This document shows positions 33,999 through 43,523 of a stretch of DNA of 64,000 bases, piece by piece. The stretch comes from Ectopseudomonas chengduensis (GTDB taxonomy: Bacteria; Pseudomonadota; Gammaproteobacteria; Pseudomonadales; Pseudomonadaceae), in the NCBI RefSeq assembly GCF_015712065.1, contig NZ_JACFYZ010000012.1, positions 1-64,000 on the forward strand, given 5' to 3'. Made by a program: the position numbers and the translations under genes. Each line of letters begins with the position of its first letter. The stretch's first letter is position 1. Below the pieces are notes generated by a model. The model was not told the DNA's origin. It did no database searches and was given only the letters and a program-made list of their open reading frames with translations.

Positions 33999-36649
33999 CA
34001 GTCTTCCTCGGCGGCTTGCGGTTGCGTGGTCAGCGGCAGGTGCAGGGTCAGGCTGGCACCACGGCCATCGAGGCCCTCGCCGACCGTGACGCGACCGCCG
34101 TGGGCACCGACCATGCCCTGACAGATCGCCAGGCCCAGGCCCGTGCCCTGGCCGCCGCGATCGCCACGCGCTGCGGTGTAGAACATGTCGAAGATCTTCG
34201 CCCGTTCCGCCTCGGGAATGCCAGGGCCCTGGTCGGCGACGATGAAGCGCAACTCCTGCGCGTCGTATTCCAGCGCCACGCGCAGGCGCCCGGCCGGCGG
34301 CGAGAAGCGCGCGGCGTTCTCCAGCACATTGACCAGCGCCTGTTCGATCAGTGCCGCATGCACGTGCAGCAGCGGTGGCTCTGGCGGCAGCAGGCATTCC
34401 ACCTGCAATGGCGCGAGCACCGCGCGCAGGCGTTGCAGGGCGCTGGCGACGATGTCGCTGGGCGCCACCCAGTCGCGCGCCAGTTTGAGCCCGCCATGGC
34501 CGAGGCGGGTCATGTCGAGCAGGTTCTGGATATAGCGGTCGAGGCGCTCGGCCTCGTCGCGGGTGCCTTCGAGCAGTTCCCGGCGATCCGCCAAGGGGAT
34601 CGCCTCACCCAGCGCCAGCAGGCTGTCGATGGAACCGCGCATGGCGGTCAGCGGCGTGCGCAGGTCGTGCGACACCGAAGCCAGCAGCGCGCTGCGCAGT
34701 TCCTCGGTCTGCCCGTGCAGGCGCGCCGCCTCCAGCTCCTCGGCCAATTGCGCGCGAGCCAGGGCCTGCGACAGCGGCTGGCCCAGGGCAGCGACCAGGC
34801 GTCGGCGCCCGTCCGCCAGTGGCGCGCCATCGACGTGTTGCAGGCCGATCAGCAGCAGCGGCCCCTCCTCCCCGCACAGCGGCCACCACCACCAGCGGCT
34901 GCTGGGCAAAGTATCGGTGCCGAGGCCGGCAGGTTGCTCGTGCTGCCAGGCCCAGTCGGCGGCGGCGCGCTCGACATCGAGCAATTCGGCGTGCAGGCCA
35001 CCCTCGTGCTGCCACTGGCCATCTGCATCACGCGATAGCAGGGTCAATTGCAGCTCGGCCCAACCACCCAGTTGCTGCTCGGCCACCGCCAGCACGGCCT
35101 GGCGGTCGGCGGCGACGGTGAGCTTGCGCGACAACTCCAGCAGCGCCGTGGTCTCGCCTTGCGCCTGGCGCAGCGCCTGCATCTGGCGGCGCTGACGGCT
35201 GGCTAGGTTGCCGGTCAGCCCGGCCATGAGCAGGAAGAACAGCAGGGTCAGCACGTCCTCCTGACGCTGGATGCGCAGGGTCAGGGTCGGCGGAATGAAC
35301 AGGAAGTTGTAGGCCAGGAACGACAAGCCCGAGCACGCCAGCGCCGGCCCCAGGCTGCTGCGCACGGCCACCAACAGCACGGCGGCGAGGAACACCAGGG
35401 AGATATTCGGCAGCTCCAGCACCCGCGCCAGGCCGAGGGAGATCAGCGTGGCGCAGGCGGCGGCCAGGGTAGCCAGCAGGTAGTCACGCCAGCGCGGGGC
35501 GATGCGCGTGCGACGACCAGCCCTCGGCTGATCACCCGCCGCATCGAGCACGCTCACCTCCAGCCCGGCGCCAGCTGCCAGCAGGCGTTCACCGAGGCCA
35601 CGCCCGAACCAGCGCCGACGCAGGCGCCGTGTGCTGCTGCCAACCAGAATCAGGCTGGCGCGGCGCTCGCGGGCATGGTCGAGCAGCGTGCGCGCCACCG
35701 AGTCGCCGTGCAGCGTCACTACTTCGCCGCCGAGGCGCTCGGCCAGGCGCTGCGCCGCTTGTAGCCGTGCCCGTTGCTCCTCGTCCATGGCTGCGCGGCT
35801 GTCCACATGCACCACCGACCAGGGCAGATGACGCCGCTCGGCCACCGCGCAGGCGTGGCGCACCAGGCGCTCGGCCTCGCCGTCGCCGTCCACCCCCACC
35901 AGCAGGCGGCCGAGCAGACTGGGCGCGGCCTGGCCGAGCTGGCGGTAGCGTTGGTCGAGGTCGGCATCGACCCGCGCGGCGGCGGTCTGCATGGCCAGTT
36001 CGCGCAGCGCGGTGAGGTTGGTCGGCGAGAAGAAGGCGTCGATGGCCGCGCGAGCCTGCTCGGGCATGTACACCTTGCCGTCGCGCAGGCGTTCGAGCAG
36101 CTCGCGCGGCGGCAGGTCGACCAGCTGGATCTCGTCGGCCTCCTGCAGCACCCAATCGGGCACGGTTTCGCGCACCTGCACGCCGGTGATATCGCGGACG
36201 CGGTCGTTGAGGCTTTCCAGGTGCTGGACGTTGACCGTGGTGTAGACGTCGATGCCGGCGGCGAGCAGTTCCTGCACGTCCTGCCAGCGCTTGGCGTGGC
36301 GGCAGCCGGGCGCGTTGCTGTGCGCCAGTTCATCGACCAGCGCCAGTTTTGGCGGGTCGGCGAGCAGGCCGTCGAGGTCCATTTCGCTGAGTTCCAGGCC
36401 GCGATATGGCAAGCGCAGTGGCGGCTGTTGCGGCAGGCCCACCAGCAGTGCCTCGGTTTCGCTACGGCCGTGGCTTTCCACCACTCCGGCGCGCAACGCC
36501 ATGCCCTGGCGCAGTTGCCCATGGGCGGCCTGGAGCATGGCGTAGGTCTTCCCTACGCCCGGCGCAGCGCCGAGAAACACCTTGAGCCGACCACGGCCTT
36601 CACGGGGCAGGTCGGCGAGCAGCGCTTCGGCGCGCAGGCTGTCGTTCAT
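33998..36649 (-). CDS. kdpD: Potassium-sensing histidine kinase KdpD
   Basis: An 883-residue kinase in the usual KdpD order: N-terminal KdpD domain with Walker-like GAAPGVGKTY (about 28-37), Usp-like domain (about 250-375), four membrane helices (about 395-495), a GAF-like segment, HisKA with H661 in VSHDLRTPL, and HATPase (about 760-875) with DQGPGIP and GTGLGLAI. It senses potassium status and turgor-related cues and phosphorylates KdpE. It lies ten bases after kdpC and overlaps kdpE. Confidence 0.96.
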   Translation of the reverse strand: MNDSLRAEALLADLPREGRGRLKVFLGAAPGVGKTYAMLQAAHGQLRQGMALRAGVVESHGRSETEALLVGLPQQPPLRLPYRGLELSEMDLDGLLADPPKLALVDELAHSNAPGCRHAKRWQDVQELLAAGIDVYTTVNVQHLESLNDRVRDITGVQVRETVPDWVLQEADEIQLVDLPPRELLERLRDGKVYMPEQARAAIDAFFSPTNLTALRELAMQTAAARVDADLDQRYRQLGQAAPSLLGRLLVGVDGDGEAERLVRHACAVAERRHLPWSVVHVDSRAAMDEEQRARLQAAQRLAERLGGEVVTLHGDSVARTLLDHARERRASLILVGSSTRRLRRRWFGRGLGERLLAAGAGLEVSVLDAAGDQPRAGRRTRIAPRWRDYLLATLAAACATLISLGLARVLELPNISLVFLAAVLLVAVRSSLGPALACSGLSFLAYNFLFIPPTLTLRIQRQEDVLTLLFFLLMAGLTGNLASRQRRQMQALRQAQGETTALLELSRKLTVAADRQAVLAVAEQQLGGWAELQLTLLSRDADGQWQHEGGLHAELLDVERAAADWAWQHEQPAGLGTDTLPSSRWWWWPLCGEEGPLLLIGLQHVDGAPLADGRRRLVAALGQPLSQALARAQLAEELEAARLHGQTEELRSALLASVSHDLRTPLTAMRGSIDSLLALGEAIPLADRRELLEGTRDEAERLDRYIQNLLDMTRLGHGGLKLARDWVAPSDIVASALQRLRAVLAPLQVECLLPPEPPLLHVHAALIEQALVNVLENAARFSPPAGRLRVALEYDAQELRFIVADQGPGIPEAERAKIFDMFYTAARGDRGGQGTGLGLAICQGMVGAHGGRVTVGEGLDGRGASLTLHLPLTTQPQAAEED

Positions 36650-36659
36650 CGAGCACTCG

Positions 36660-37217
36660 TCACGGGGAAGAAGTGGATGGATTGTCGGCCAGCGCCAGGT
36701 TCAGAGCCAGCACATTGACCACCGCCGGGCCGAACAGCGGGCGCTCTGTGTGCGCTTCGATCAGGCGCAGCAGCTCCACCTCCGCCAGGCCACGGGCCTT
36801 GGCGATGCGCGGCACCTGCCAGACGGCGGCCTCGGGCGACAGGTGCGGGTCGAGGCCGCTGCCCGAGGTGGTCACCAGTTGCATCGGCACCGGCGCCTGG
36901 CTGCTCAGCCCGGCACTGGCCTGCTCGATGCGCTCGCGCAGCTTCGGGTTGCTCGGCGCCAGGTTGCTGGCGGCGCTGGCCACGGTGGCGTAGCTACCTG
37001 CCGAGGGGCGCGGCTGGAACCATTGATCGCCGTTGAAGACCTGGGCGATCAGGCGGCTGCCGCGCACCTGGCCGGCGTCGTCACGCACCAGGCTGCCGGA
37101 GGCCTGATCAGGGAAGGCCACCTGGGCCACGCCGATGACGGCCAGCGGGTAAGCCACGCCGGTGAGCAACGTCATCAGCGCCAGGGTGGCGATGGCGGGG
37201 CGGATATGGTTGAGCAT
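36660..37217 (-). CDS. kdpC: Potassium-transporting ATPase subunit KdpC
   Basis: A 185-residue protein with one N-terminal membrane helix (about 9-31) and a soluble periplasmic domain. It includes GSLVRDDAGQVRGSRLIAQ, WFQPRPSAG and the C-terminal TSGSGLDPHLSPEAA, all conserved in KdpC. It stabilises the KdpFABC complex. The gene is separated from kdpB by 168 bases that hold palindromic repeats. Confidence 0.96.
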   Translation of the reverse strand: MLNHIRPAIATLALMTLLTGVAYPLAVIGVAQVAFPDQASGSLVRDDAGQVRGSRLIAQVFNGDQWFQPRPSAGSYATVASAASNLAPSNPKLRERIEQASAGLSSQAPVPMQLVTTSGSGLDPHLSPEAAVWQVPRIAKARGLAEVELLRLIEAHTERPLFGPAVVNVLALNLALADNPSTSSP

Positions 37218-37246
37218 GATGAGTCTCCAAATAGGCGAATCGCTTG

Positions 37247-37355
37247 TCTCCCCTCTCCCGCTTGCGGGAGAGGGGCCGGGGGAGAGGGTCTTTCCGGCAA
37301 TACCGAGTGGCCTGCTCTACCCTCTCCCCAGCCCTCTCCCATGAATGGGAGAGGG
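37247..37355. repeat. Two CCCTCTCCC/GGGAGAGGG palindromes between kdpB and kdpC
   Basis: One palindrome spans about 37250-37291 (arms around CCGCTTGCGG) and a second about 37317-37355 (arms around CATGAATG). They are the same family as the repeat between ssuD and ssuC. Confidence 0.82.
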
Positions 37356-37385
37356 AGCAGACCGCGAGTGAACGAAACAAAGCAC

Positions 37386-39446
37386 TTACACCCAGCCCAA
37401 CCCCACCAGCAGCAGGTCGAGCAGCTTGATGCCGACGAAGGGCGCGATCAGCCCGCCGAGGCCGTAGATCAGCAGGTTGCGCCGCAGCAGTTGGCCGGCA
37501 TCCAGCGCGGGGATGCGCACGCCGCGCAGCGCCAGCGGGATCAGCGCGACGATGATCAGCGCGTTGAACACGATGGCCGAGAGGATCGCGCTCTGCGAGC
37601 TGTGCAACTGCATCAGGTTGAGCGCGCCAAGCTGCGGGTAGATGCCGGCGAACAGCGCCGGGAGGATGGCGAAGTACTTGGCCACGTCGTTGGCCACCGA
37701 GAAGGTGGTCAGCGCACCTCGGGTCACCAGCAGCTCCTTGCCCACCTGCACCACGTCGATCAGCTTGGTCGGGTCGCTGTCCAGATCCACCAGGTTGGCG
37801 GCCTCGCGTGCGGCCTGGGTGCCGTCGTTCATGGCCAGGCCGACGTCGGCCTGGGCCAGCGCCGGGGCGTCGTTGGCGCCGTCGCCACACATCGCCACCA
37901 GCTTGCCTTCGGCCTGCTCAGCGCGGATACGCGACAGTTTCTTCTCCGGCGTGGCCTCGGCGATCACATCGTCGACACCAGCCTCGGCAGCGATGGCGGC
38001 GGCGGTCAGCGGGTTGTCGCCCGTCACCATGACGGTGCGGATGCCCATGGCGCGCAGCTCGGCGAAACGCTCGCGGATGCCTAGCTTGACCACGTCCTTG
38101 AGGTGGATGGCGCCGAGCAGGCGCCCAGCCCCGGCCACCAGCAGCGGTGTACCACCACTCTGGGCGATCTTCTCCACCTCGCGCGCCAGCGGCGCCGGCA
38201 GTTCGGCACGGCCCAGACCGAGGTAGGCCAGCACGGCGTCCACCGCACCCTTGCGATAAGCCACGCCACCCACGTCAGCACCGGACAGGCGCGTCTCGGC
38301 GCTGAAAGCGATCAGTGCCATGCCGCTACGGTCGGGCATGTCCATCGGGTGCAGTGTCGTCAGGTACTCGACGATGGACTTGCCCTCCGGGGTGTCGTCG
38401 CCCTGCGAGGCCAGCAACGCCGCCTCGGCCAGTTCCAGCGTGGACACACCTGGTGCCTTGACCATGGCGCTGCAACGGCGGTTGCCGAAGGTGATGGTGC
38501 CGGTCTTGTCCAGCAGCAGGGTGTGCACGTCGCCGGCGGCCTCCACGGCGCGGCCGGACTTGGCAATGACGTTAAGGCGCACCAGGCGATCCATGCCGGC
38601 GATGCCGATGGCCGACAGCAGGCCGCCGATGGTGGTGGGGATCAGCGTCACCAGCAGCGCCGCCAGGTAGATCAGCGGCAAGTCGCCACCGGCGAAGCGG
38701 GCGAACGGCTGCAGCGTGGTCACCACTAGCAGGAAGATCAGGGTCAGGCCGATCAGCAGGATATCCAGCGCCACCTCGTTGGGCGTCTTCTGCCGGCGTG
38801 CGCCTTCGACCAGAGCGATCATGCGGTCGAGGGTTGACTCGCCGGGGTTGGCGCTGATCTTCACCAGCAGCCAGTCCGACACCAGCCGGGTGTTACCCGT
38901 GACCGCCGAGCGGTCGCCACCGGATTCGCGGATCACCGGCGCGGATTCGCCGGTAATCGCCGCTTCGTTGACTGCCGCGACACCTTCGATCACCTCGCCG
39001 TCGCCAGGGATCAGCTCACCGGCCTCGACTCGCACCACATCGCCCTTGCGCAGGCTGCTGGCCGGTACGGACTGGAACTGCGCACCGACCTGCTTGCTCG
39101 CCATCAGCCCCTGGCTGCCGGACTTCAGGCTGTCGGCGCGGGCCTTGCCACGGCCCTCGGCCAAGGCCTCGGCGAAGTTGGCGAAGAGCACGGTGAACCA
39201 CAACCACAAAGCGATCTGCACGCCCAGGGCAGTGCTTACCGCAGGGTTGGGAACGAAGCACAGCACGCTGGTGACCAGCGCTGTCAGCTCCACCACCAGC
39301 ATCACTGGCGAACGCACCAGTTGGCGCGGGTCGAGCTTGACGAAGGCCTGCTTGAGGGCCGGGCGCCACAGCGCGCCAAGGCCGGTCTGCGGCTGACTGC
39401 TGGACGATTTGACGCTGCGTTGCGCCGTTACGGGGGCATTCATCAC
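37386..39446 (-). CDS. kdpB: Potassium-transporting P-type ATPase subunit KdpB
   Basis: A 686-residue P-type ATPase. The phosphorylation site is D313 in DKTGT, the actuator loop reads TGES, and the hinge motif is GDGANDAPAL. Membrane helices lie at about 35-85, 215-275 and 580-680. It hydrolyses ATP to power high-affinity potassium uptake through KdpA. It starts ten bases after kdpA. Two adjacent ATGs (39446, 39443) are equivalent starts. Confidence 0.97.
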   Translation of the reverse strand: MMNAPVTAQRSVKSSSSQPQTGLGALWRPALKQAFVKLDPRQLVRSPVMLVVELTALVTSVLCFVPNPAVSTALGVQIALWLWFTVLFANFAEALAEGRGKARADSLKSGSQGLMASKQVGAQFQSVPASSLRKGDVVRVEAGELIPGDGEVIEGVAAVNEAAITGESAPVIRESGGDRSAVTGNTRLVSDWLLVKISANPGESTLDRMIALVEGARRQKTPNEVALDILLIGLTLIFLLVVTTLQPFARFAGGDLPLIYLAALLVTLIPTTIGGLLSAIGIAGMDRLVRLNVIAKSGRAVEAAGDVHTLLLDKTGTITFGNRRCSAMVKAPGVSTLELAEAALLASQGDDTPEGKSIVEYLTTLHPMDMPDRSGMALIAFSAETRLSGADVGGVAYRKGAVDAVLAYLGLGRAELPAPLAREVEKIAQSGGTPLLVAGAGRLLGAIHLKDVVKLGIRERFAELRAMGIRTVMVTGDNPLTAAAIAAEAGVDDVIAEATPEKKLSRIRAEQAEGKLVAMCGDGANDAPALAQADVGLAMNDGTQAAREAANLVDLDSDPTKLIDVVQVGKELLVTRGALTTFSVANDVAKYFAILPALFAGIYPQLGALNLMQLHSSQSAILSAIVFNALIIVALIPLALRGVRIPALDAGQLLRRNLLIYGLGGLIAPFVGIKLLDLLLVGLGWV

Positions 39447-39456
39447 GGTTTCTCCT

Positions 39457-41145
39457 TCAGAACGCCAGGTGTTCGGCCAGCGGGCCCAGGGCCAGCGCCG
39501 GCATGAAGGTCAAGCCACCCACCAGGAGGATGGTCAACGTCAGCAGCACGACGAACAGCGGCCCATGGGTGGGGAAGCTGTTCTGCCCCTGCGGCGCAGC
39601 GCGCTTGGCCGCCAGACTGCCGGCAATCGCCAGCACCGGCAGGATGTAGCCGAAGCGCCCGAGCAGCATGGCCAGGCCGAGCATCAGGTTGTGGTAGGGG
39701 GTGTCGGCGGTGAAGCCGGCGAAAGCCGAGCCGTTGTTGCCGGTGGCCGAGCCGTAGGCATACAGCGCCTGACTGAAGCCATGCGGGCCGGGGTTGCCGA
39801 TGGAGGCTGCCGGGCCGGCGAAACTGACCGCCAGGGCGCCGAATATCAGCACGCCGACCGGCATCACCAGCAGCGTGGCGACCATCAGGCGCACCTCGCG
39901 GGCTTCCAGCTTCTTGCCCAGATAAGCCGGGGTACGGCCGATCATCAGACCGGCGAGGAACACCGCGATCAGCACGAACAACAACATACCGTAAAGGCCC
40001 GCGCCGACACCGCCAAAGACGATCTCGCCCAGCAGCATGTTCACTAGCGGCACCAGCCCGCCCAGGGCGCTGAAGCTGTCGTGCATCGCGTTCACCGAGC
40101 CGTTGGACGCTGCCGTGGTGGTGGTCGCCCAGAGCGCCGAGGCGAAGCTGCCGAAGCGCGCCTCCTTGCCCTCCAGCGAGCCGACCTGTTCGATGGGCAG
40201 CCCCGCCAGCGCCGGGTTCGGCTGCAACTCCGCCCAGGCGCAAACAGCCAGGCCGATGACGAACAGCACCAGCATGCTGGCCAGGATCGCCCGGCTCTGG
40301 CGCAGGTCACGCACGTAATGGCCGAAGGTGAACACCAGCGCCGCCGGGATCAGCAGGATCGACGCCAGCTCCAGCAGGTTGCTCAGCGCCGTGGGATTCT
40401 CGAACGGATGCGCCGAGTTGACGCCGAAGAAGCCGCCGCCGTTGGTACCCAGTTGCTTGATGGCAATCTGGCTGGCCGCCGGCCCCATCGGCAGGGTCTG
40501 CTCGCTACCTTGCAGGGTAGTGGCCGAGACGTAGTCGCTGAAGTTTTGCGGCACGCCCTGCCACACCAGCAGTACCGCCAGCACCAGGCACAGCGGCAGC
40601 AGGCCGTAGAGCACGGCGCGAGTGATATCGACCCAGAAATTGCCCAGGCGGTCGCTGGACTGCCGCGCCAGGCCCCGGCACAGCACCACCAGCACCGCCA
40701 GGCCCACCGCCGGGCTGACGAAGTTCTGCACGCCGAGGCCAAGCATCTGGCTGAAATAACTCAGCTGCGCCTCGCCACTGTAGGCCTGCCAGTTGGTGTT
40801 GGTGACGAAGCTCACCGCCGTGTTGAACGCCAGTGGCAGGCTCAGTCCGGCGAGCTGCTGCGGGTTGAACGGCAGAGCGCCCTGCAACAGCAGAATGCTC
40901 ATCAGCACCAGCAGGCAGACCAGGGTGAAGGCCAGCAGCGCCAGGGCGTAGCCGCGCCAGCTTTGCTCACGCTCCGGGTCAACGCCAGCCACGCGGTAGC
41001 ACAGGCGCTCCACCGGCTGCAGCACCGGGCTGAGCCAGGTGCGCTGGCCCTCCATCACCCGGTAGAAATAGCGCCCGAGAAAAGGTGCCGGTGCCAGCAC
41101 CAGCAGGGAAAAGGCCGCCAGCAGCAGCCAGTCGTAGTCATGCAT
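39457..41145 (-). CDS. kdpA: Potassium-transporting ATPase subunit KdpA
   Basis: A 562-residue membrane protein related to potassium-channel/Trk proteins, with about ten helices. Filter-like loops are visible, such as SFVTNTNWQAYSGE, GTNGGGFFGVNSAHPFENP and ATTTTAASNGSVN. It binds and translocates potassium. The ATG at 41145 has GAGGAGACGG upstream and fits the family N terminus; the longer open frame to 41208 overlaps kdpF and is not used. Confidence 0.97.
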   Translation of the reverse strand: MHDYDWLLLAAFSLLVLAPAPFLGRYFYRVMEGQRTWLSPVLQPVERLCYRVAGVDPEREQSWRGYALALLAFTLVCLLVLMSILLLQGALPFNPQQLAGLSLPLAFNTAVSFVTNTNWQAYSGEAQLSYFSQMLGLGVQNFVSPAVGLAVLVVLCRGLARQSSDRLGNFWVDITRAVLYGLLPLCLVLAVLLVWQGVPQNFSDYVSATTLQGSEQTLPMGPAASQIAIKQLGTNGGGFFGVNSAHPFENPTALSNLLELASILLIPAALVFTFGHYVRDLRQSRAILASMLVLFVIGLAVCAWAELQPNPALAGLPIEQVGSLEGKEARFGSFASALWATTTTAASNGSVNAMHDSFSALGGLVPLVNMLLGEIVFGGVGAGLYGMLLFVLIAVFLAGLMIGRTPAYLGKKLEAREVRLMVATLLVMPVGVLIFGALAVSFAGPAASIGNPGPHGFSQALYAYGSATGNNGSAFAGFTADTPYHNLMLGLAMLLGRFGYILPVLAIAGSLAAKRAAPQGQNSFPTHGPLFVVLLTLTILLVGGLTFMPALALGPLAEHLAF

Positions 41146-41155
41146 GGCCGTCTCC

Positions 41156-41245
41156 TCAACCACGCCCTGCGGTGAGCAGCGCCGACAGCAGGTAGGCGAA
41201 GAGGCCAACCACCAGGATCAGCGACACACCATCGATTGCGTTCAT
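41156..41245 (-). CDS. kdpF: Small potassium-ATPase subunit KdpF
   Basis: A 29-residue peptide, M-N-A-I-D-G-V-S then one membrane helix (LILVVGLFAYLLSALL) and the tail TAGRG. It ends ten bases before kdpA. Length, single helix and position match KdpF, which stabilises the KdpFABC complex. It is the first gene of the kdp operon; the promoter should lie in the 282 bases to chrA. Confidence 0.9.
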   Translation of the reverse strand: MNAIDGVSLILVVGLFAYLLSALLTAGRG

Positions 41246-41527
41246 GTCCAAAGCTCCACGATGCGGGGAATCCGCTCGCGAGCATTGTCGAAAGGCTGGC
41301 CGTAAAGATTCGATTGGCGCCCCGCCGCCGGGGCGTAAAGAAATCGTATTGATGCAGTGGCGACACGCCTGTGGGAGGCGCTTCAGCGGCGACTTATCCA
41401 GGCCTCACGGCTGCGGCTGCATGAACGCATACCCGTAGGGTGGGTTAGCGGCGCAAAACACCGCTACCACAGCCACGTACAAACTTGGCGCGCCGCGTAA
41501 CCCACCAAGCGATGCCAAACCTATCCA

Positions 41528-42862
41528 TCAAACCAACAGATGCGCCACCAGCCCGACTACAGCGCACCCTGCAATGGTCTCGATCACCCCACGCTTGAAG
41601 CCCAGCAACGCCACCCCGGCGCCCAGGGTAATCAACGCCGACACCCAATCGAACGCCCCGGCAAAACCCTGCGGCCAAAGCACGTGATAACCAAAGAACA
41701 GCGCCAGGTTGAGGATCACCCCGACCACGGCGGCGGTGATGCCGGTCAGTGGCGCGGTGAACTTCAACTGCCCATGGGTCGACTCCACCAGCGGCCCGCC
41801 GGCGAGGATGAATAGAAATGACGGCAGGAAGGTGAACCAGGTAACCAGCACCGCCGCCAGCGCACCGCTGGCAAAGGCCGAGTCGCCACCGAACACCGGC
41901 TGGCCAAAGGCGCCGACGAAGGCGACGAAAGCCACCACCATGATCAGCGGCCCCGGCGTGGTTTCACCCAGCGCCAGGCCATCGATCATCTGCCGAGGCG
42001 TCAGCCAGCCGTAATGCTCGATGGCGCCCTGATACACATAAGGCAATACCGCATAGGCACCGCCGAAGGTGAGCAACGCCGCCTTGGTGAAGAACCAGCC
42101 CATCTGCGTCAGTGTGCCCTGCCAGCCGAACGCCAGGGTCAGCAGGCCCATGGGCAGCAGCCAGAGCACAGCGCCGGCCAGCAGAATCAACGCCAGGCGG
42201 CTGGAACGAAAATGCGTATGCGCCAGACGCGTCTCGTCATCGATCAATGCCGGCGCATGCGCCCCGACCTTATCGCCATGGCCACCACCGACCGCGAAGT
42301 ACTGCGGCGCCAGTCGCCCACCGATGTAGCCCACCAGCGCCGCACCGAGCACGATCAGCGGGAATGGCAGCTGCAACGCGAAAATGGCGACAAAGGCTGC
42401 TGCCGCGATGGCCCACAGCCAGGCGTTTTTCAACACCCGCCCGCCGATGCGCCAGGCCGCCTGCAGCACGATGGCCGTCACCGCCGGCTTGATGCCATAG
42501 AAGATCCCGGCCACCAGCGGCACATCGCCAAACACCAGGTAGACCCAGGACAGCACGACCAGGATCAGCAGCGACGGCAGCACAAACAACGCCCCGGCGA
42601 TCACCCCGCCCCAGGTGCGGTGCATCAGCCAGCCGATATAGGTGGCCAACTGCTGCGCCTCCGGCCCGGGCAGCAACATGCAGTAGTTCAGCGCATGCAG
42701 AAAGCGCCGCTCAGACAGCCAGCGGCGCTTCTCCACCAGCTCCTGATGCATGATCGAAATCTGCCCGGCCGGCCCGCCGAAACTGATCAGCCCCAGCTTC
42801 AACCAGAACCAGAAAGCCTGCAGCAAACTGACCGGGGCGGGACGTTCAGGCAAATCGGACAT
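41528..42862 (-). CDS. chrA: Chromate transporter ChrA
   Basis: A 444-residue protein made of two tandem CHR domains (about 12-190 and 225-440). Each opens with the family pattern: FWFWLKLGLISFGGPAGQI in the first and FFTKAALLTFGGAYAVLPYV in the second. ChrA proteins expel chromate, an analogue of sulfate, from the cytoplasm. A membrane protein with about 10-12 helices. It stands alone, transcribed toward kdp but 282 bases from it. Location among sulfur genes may be chance or may reflect the chromate-sulfate link. Confidence 0.94.
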   Translation of the reverse strand: MSDLPERPAPVSLLQAFWFWLKLGLISFGGPAGQISIMHQELVEKRRWLSERRFLHALNYCMLLPGPEAQQLATYIGWLMHRTWGGVIAGALFVLPSLLILVVLSWVYLVFGDVPLVAGIFYGIKPAVTAIVLQAAWRIGGRVLKNAWLWAIAAAAFVAIFALQLPFPLIVLGAALVGYIGGRLAPQYFAVGGGHGDKVGAHAPALIDDETRLAHTHFRSSRLALILLAGAVLWLLPMGLLTLAFGWQGTLTQMGWFFTKAALLTFGGAYAVLPYVYQGAIEHYGWLTPRQMIDGLALGETTPGPLIMVVAFVAFVGAFGQPVFGGDSAFASGALAAVLVTWFTFLPSFLFILAGGPLVESTHGQLKFTAPLTGITAAVVGVILNLALFFGYHVLWPQGFAGAFDWVSALITLGAGVALLGFKRGVIETIAGCAVVGLVAHLLV

Positions 42863-43478
42863 TAGGAGGGCTCCAGCGGCGGATAAATCGACCGGCCACT
42901 ATAGCCGCACAACATGACAGCTGCGCGACACCGAACGAAAAATCACCATCCCCTCGCAGCCCTTGCCCCACCTGAGCTGGACGAGTTTTCCCGCATCTTA
43001 TCCACAATGCTTTCCCCAGATTCTGTGCACGACACCCGGCAACACGCCCCCGCCCTGCCCCGCTGTTGAAAGCACGAGCCAAGTGATTGATTAAAAGCGA
43101 TATTCCGCCTGGCGATAACGACGGTGCAGCGTCATTGGACAAAAGTTGAGCGGCCTGCCGAGGCCCGCTTGAATGCTAGGCGCGGAGGGCTTTTGCAAAG
43201 GTTATCCACAGCGCTGTTAACAGAATTTGTGGGTGGGTTTGGGAAGGCCTGGATTGCCGTTTTTCCAACGGCAAACACCCACATGGCATTTTGCCCACAG
43301 GCCATGGACAGCCTCGCAGTGGATGGACTAGGTTTTGGCTTGGTTCTGCTGGTGCGTCGATCTAGCAACTTGGACTTGTAGTCATTCCTGTTGTGTTCTG
43401 CCAAGGCGCTGATGCGTTTGGCTGTGATTGCTCTTAAACGAAGTAAATACTTGCAGGACGACCGGGGTATTGTTCTAC
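42863..43478. other. Gene-free region between chrA and the AT-rich island, with two DnaA-box-like sites
   Basis: About 620 bases without a convincing gene. Two perfect TTATCCACA sequences on the same strand lie at 42998-43006 and 43202-43210, and a hairpin TGCCGTT-TTTCC-AACGGCA at about 43255-43273. A 90-codon minus-strand ORF (43132-43404) lacks a ribosome site and any family likeness. The right part marks the change from GC-rich chromosome to AT-rich island. Confidence 0.5.
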
Positions 43479-43523
43479 ATGAATCAGGCTGAAGCTACTC
43501 AACTAACAATCAGGCTAGAATAG
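43479..43523 (+). CDS. Possible 14-codon leader peptide before the nuclease gene
   Basis: ATG to TAG encodes M-N-Q-A-E-A-T-Q-L-T-I-R-L-E. Its stop shares a base with the GTG start of the following gene (TAGTG), a layout used for translational coupling. The GTG lacks a good ribosome site of its own. The ribosome site for the leader itself is weak (GGGG about eleven bases upstream), so this may be chance. Confidence 0.3.
   Translation: MNQAEATQLTIRLE

Noticed and set aside
43000..43300. Replication origin at the two DnaA boxes
   Set aside because: Only two boxes, no AT-rich unwinding region beside them and no dnaA, rpmH, gidA or rep gene nearby.
43132..43404. 90-codon minus-strand ORF left of the island
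   Set aside because: No ribosome site, no recognisable domain, Pro/Ser-rich composition, and it spans a DnaA-box-like site and a hairpin.
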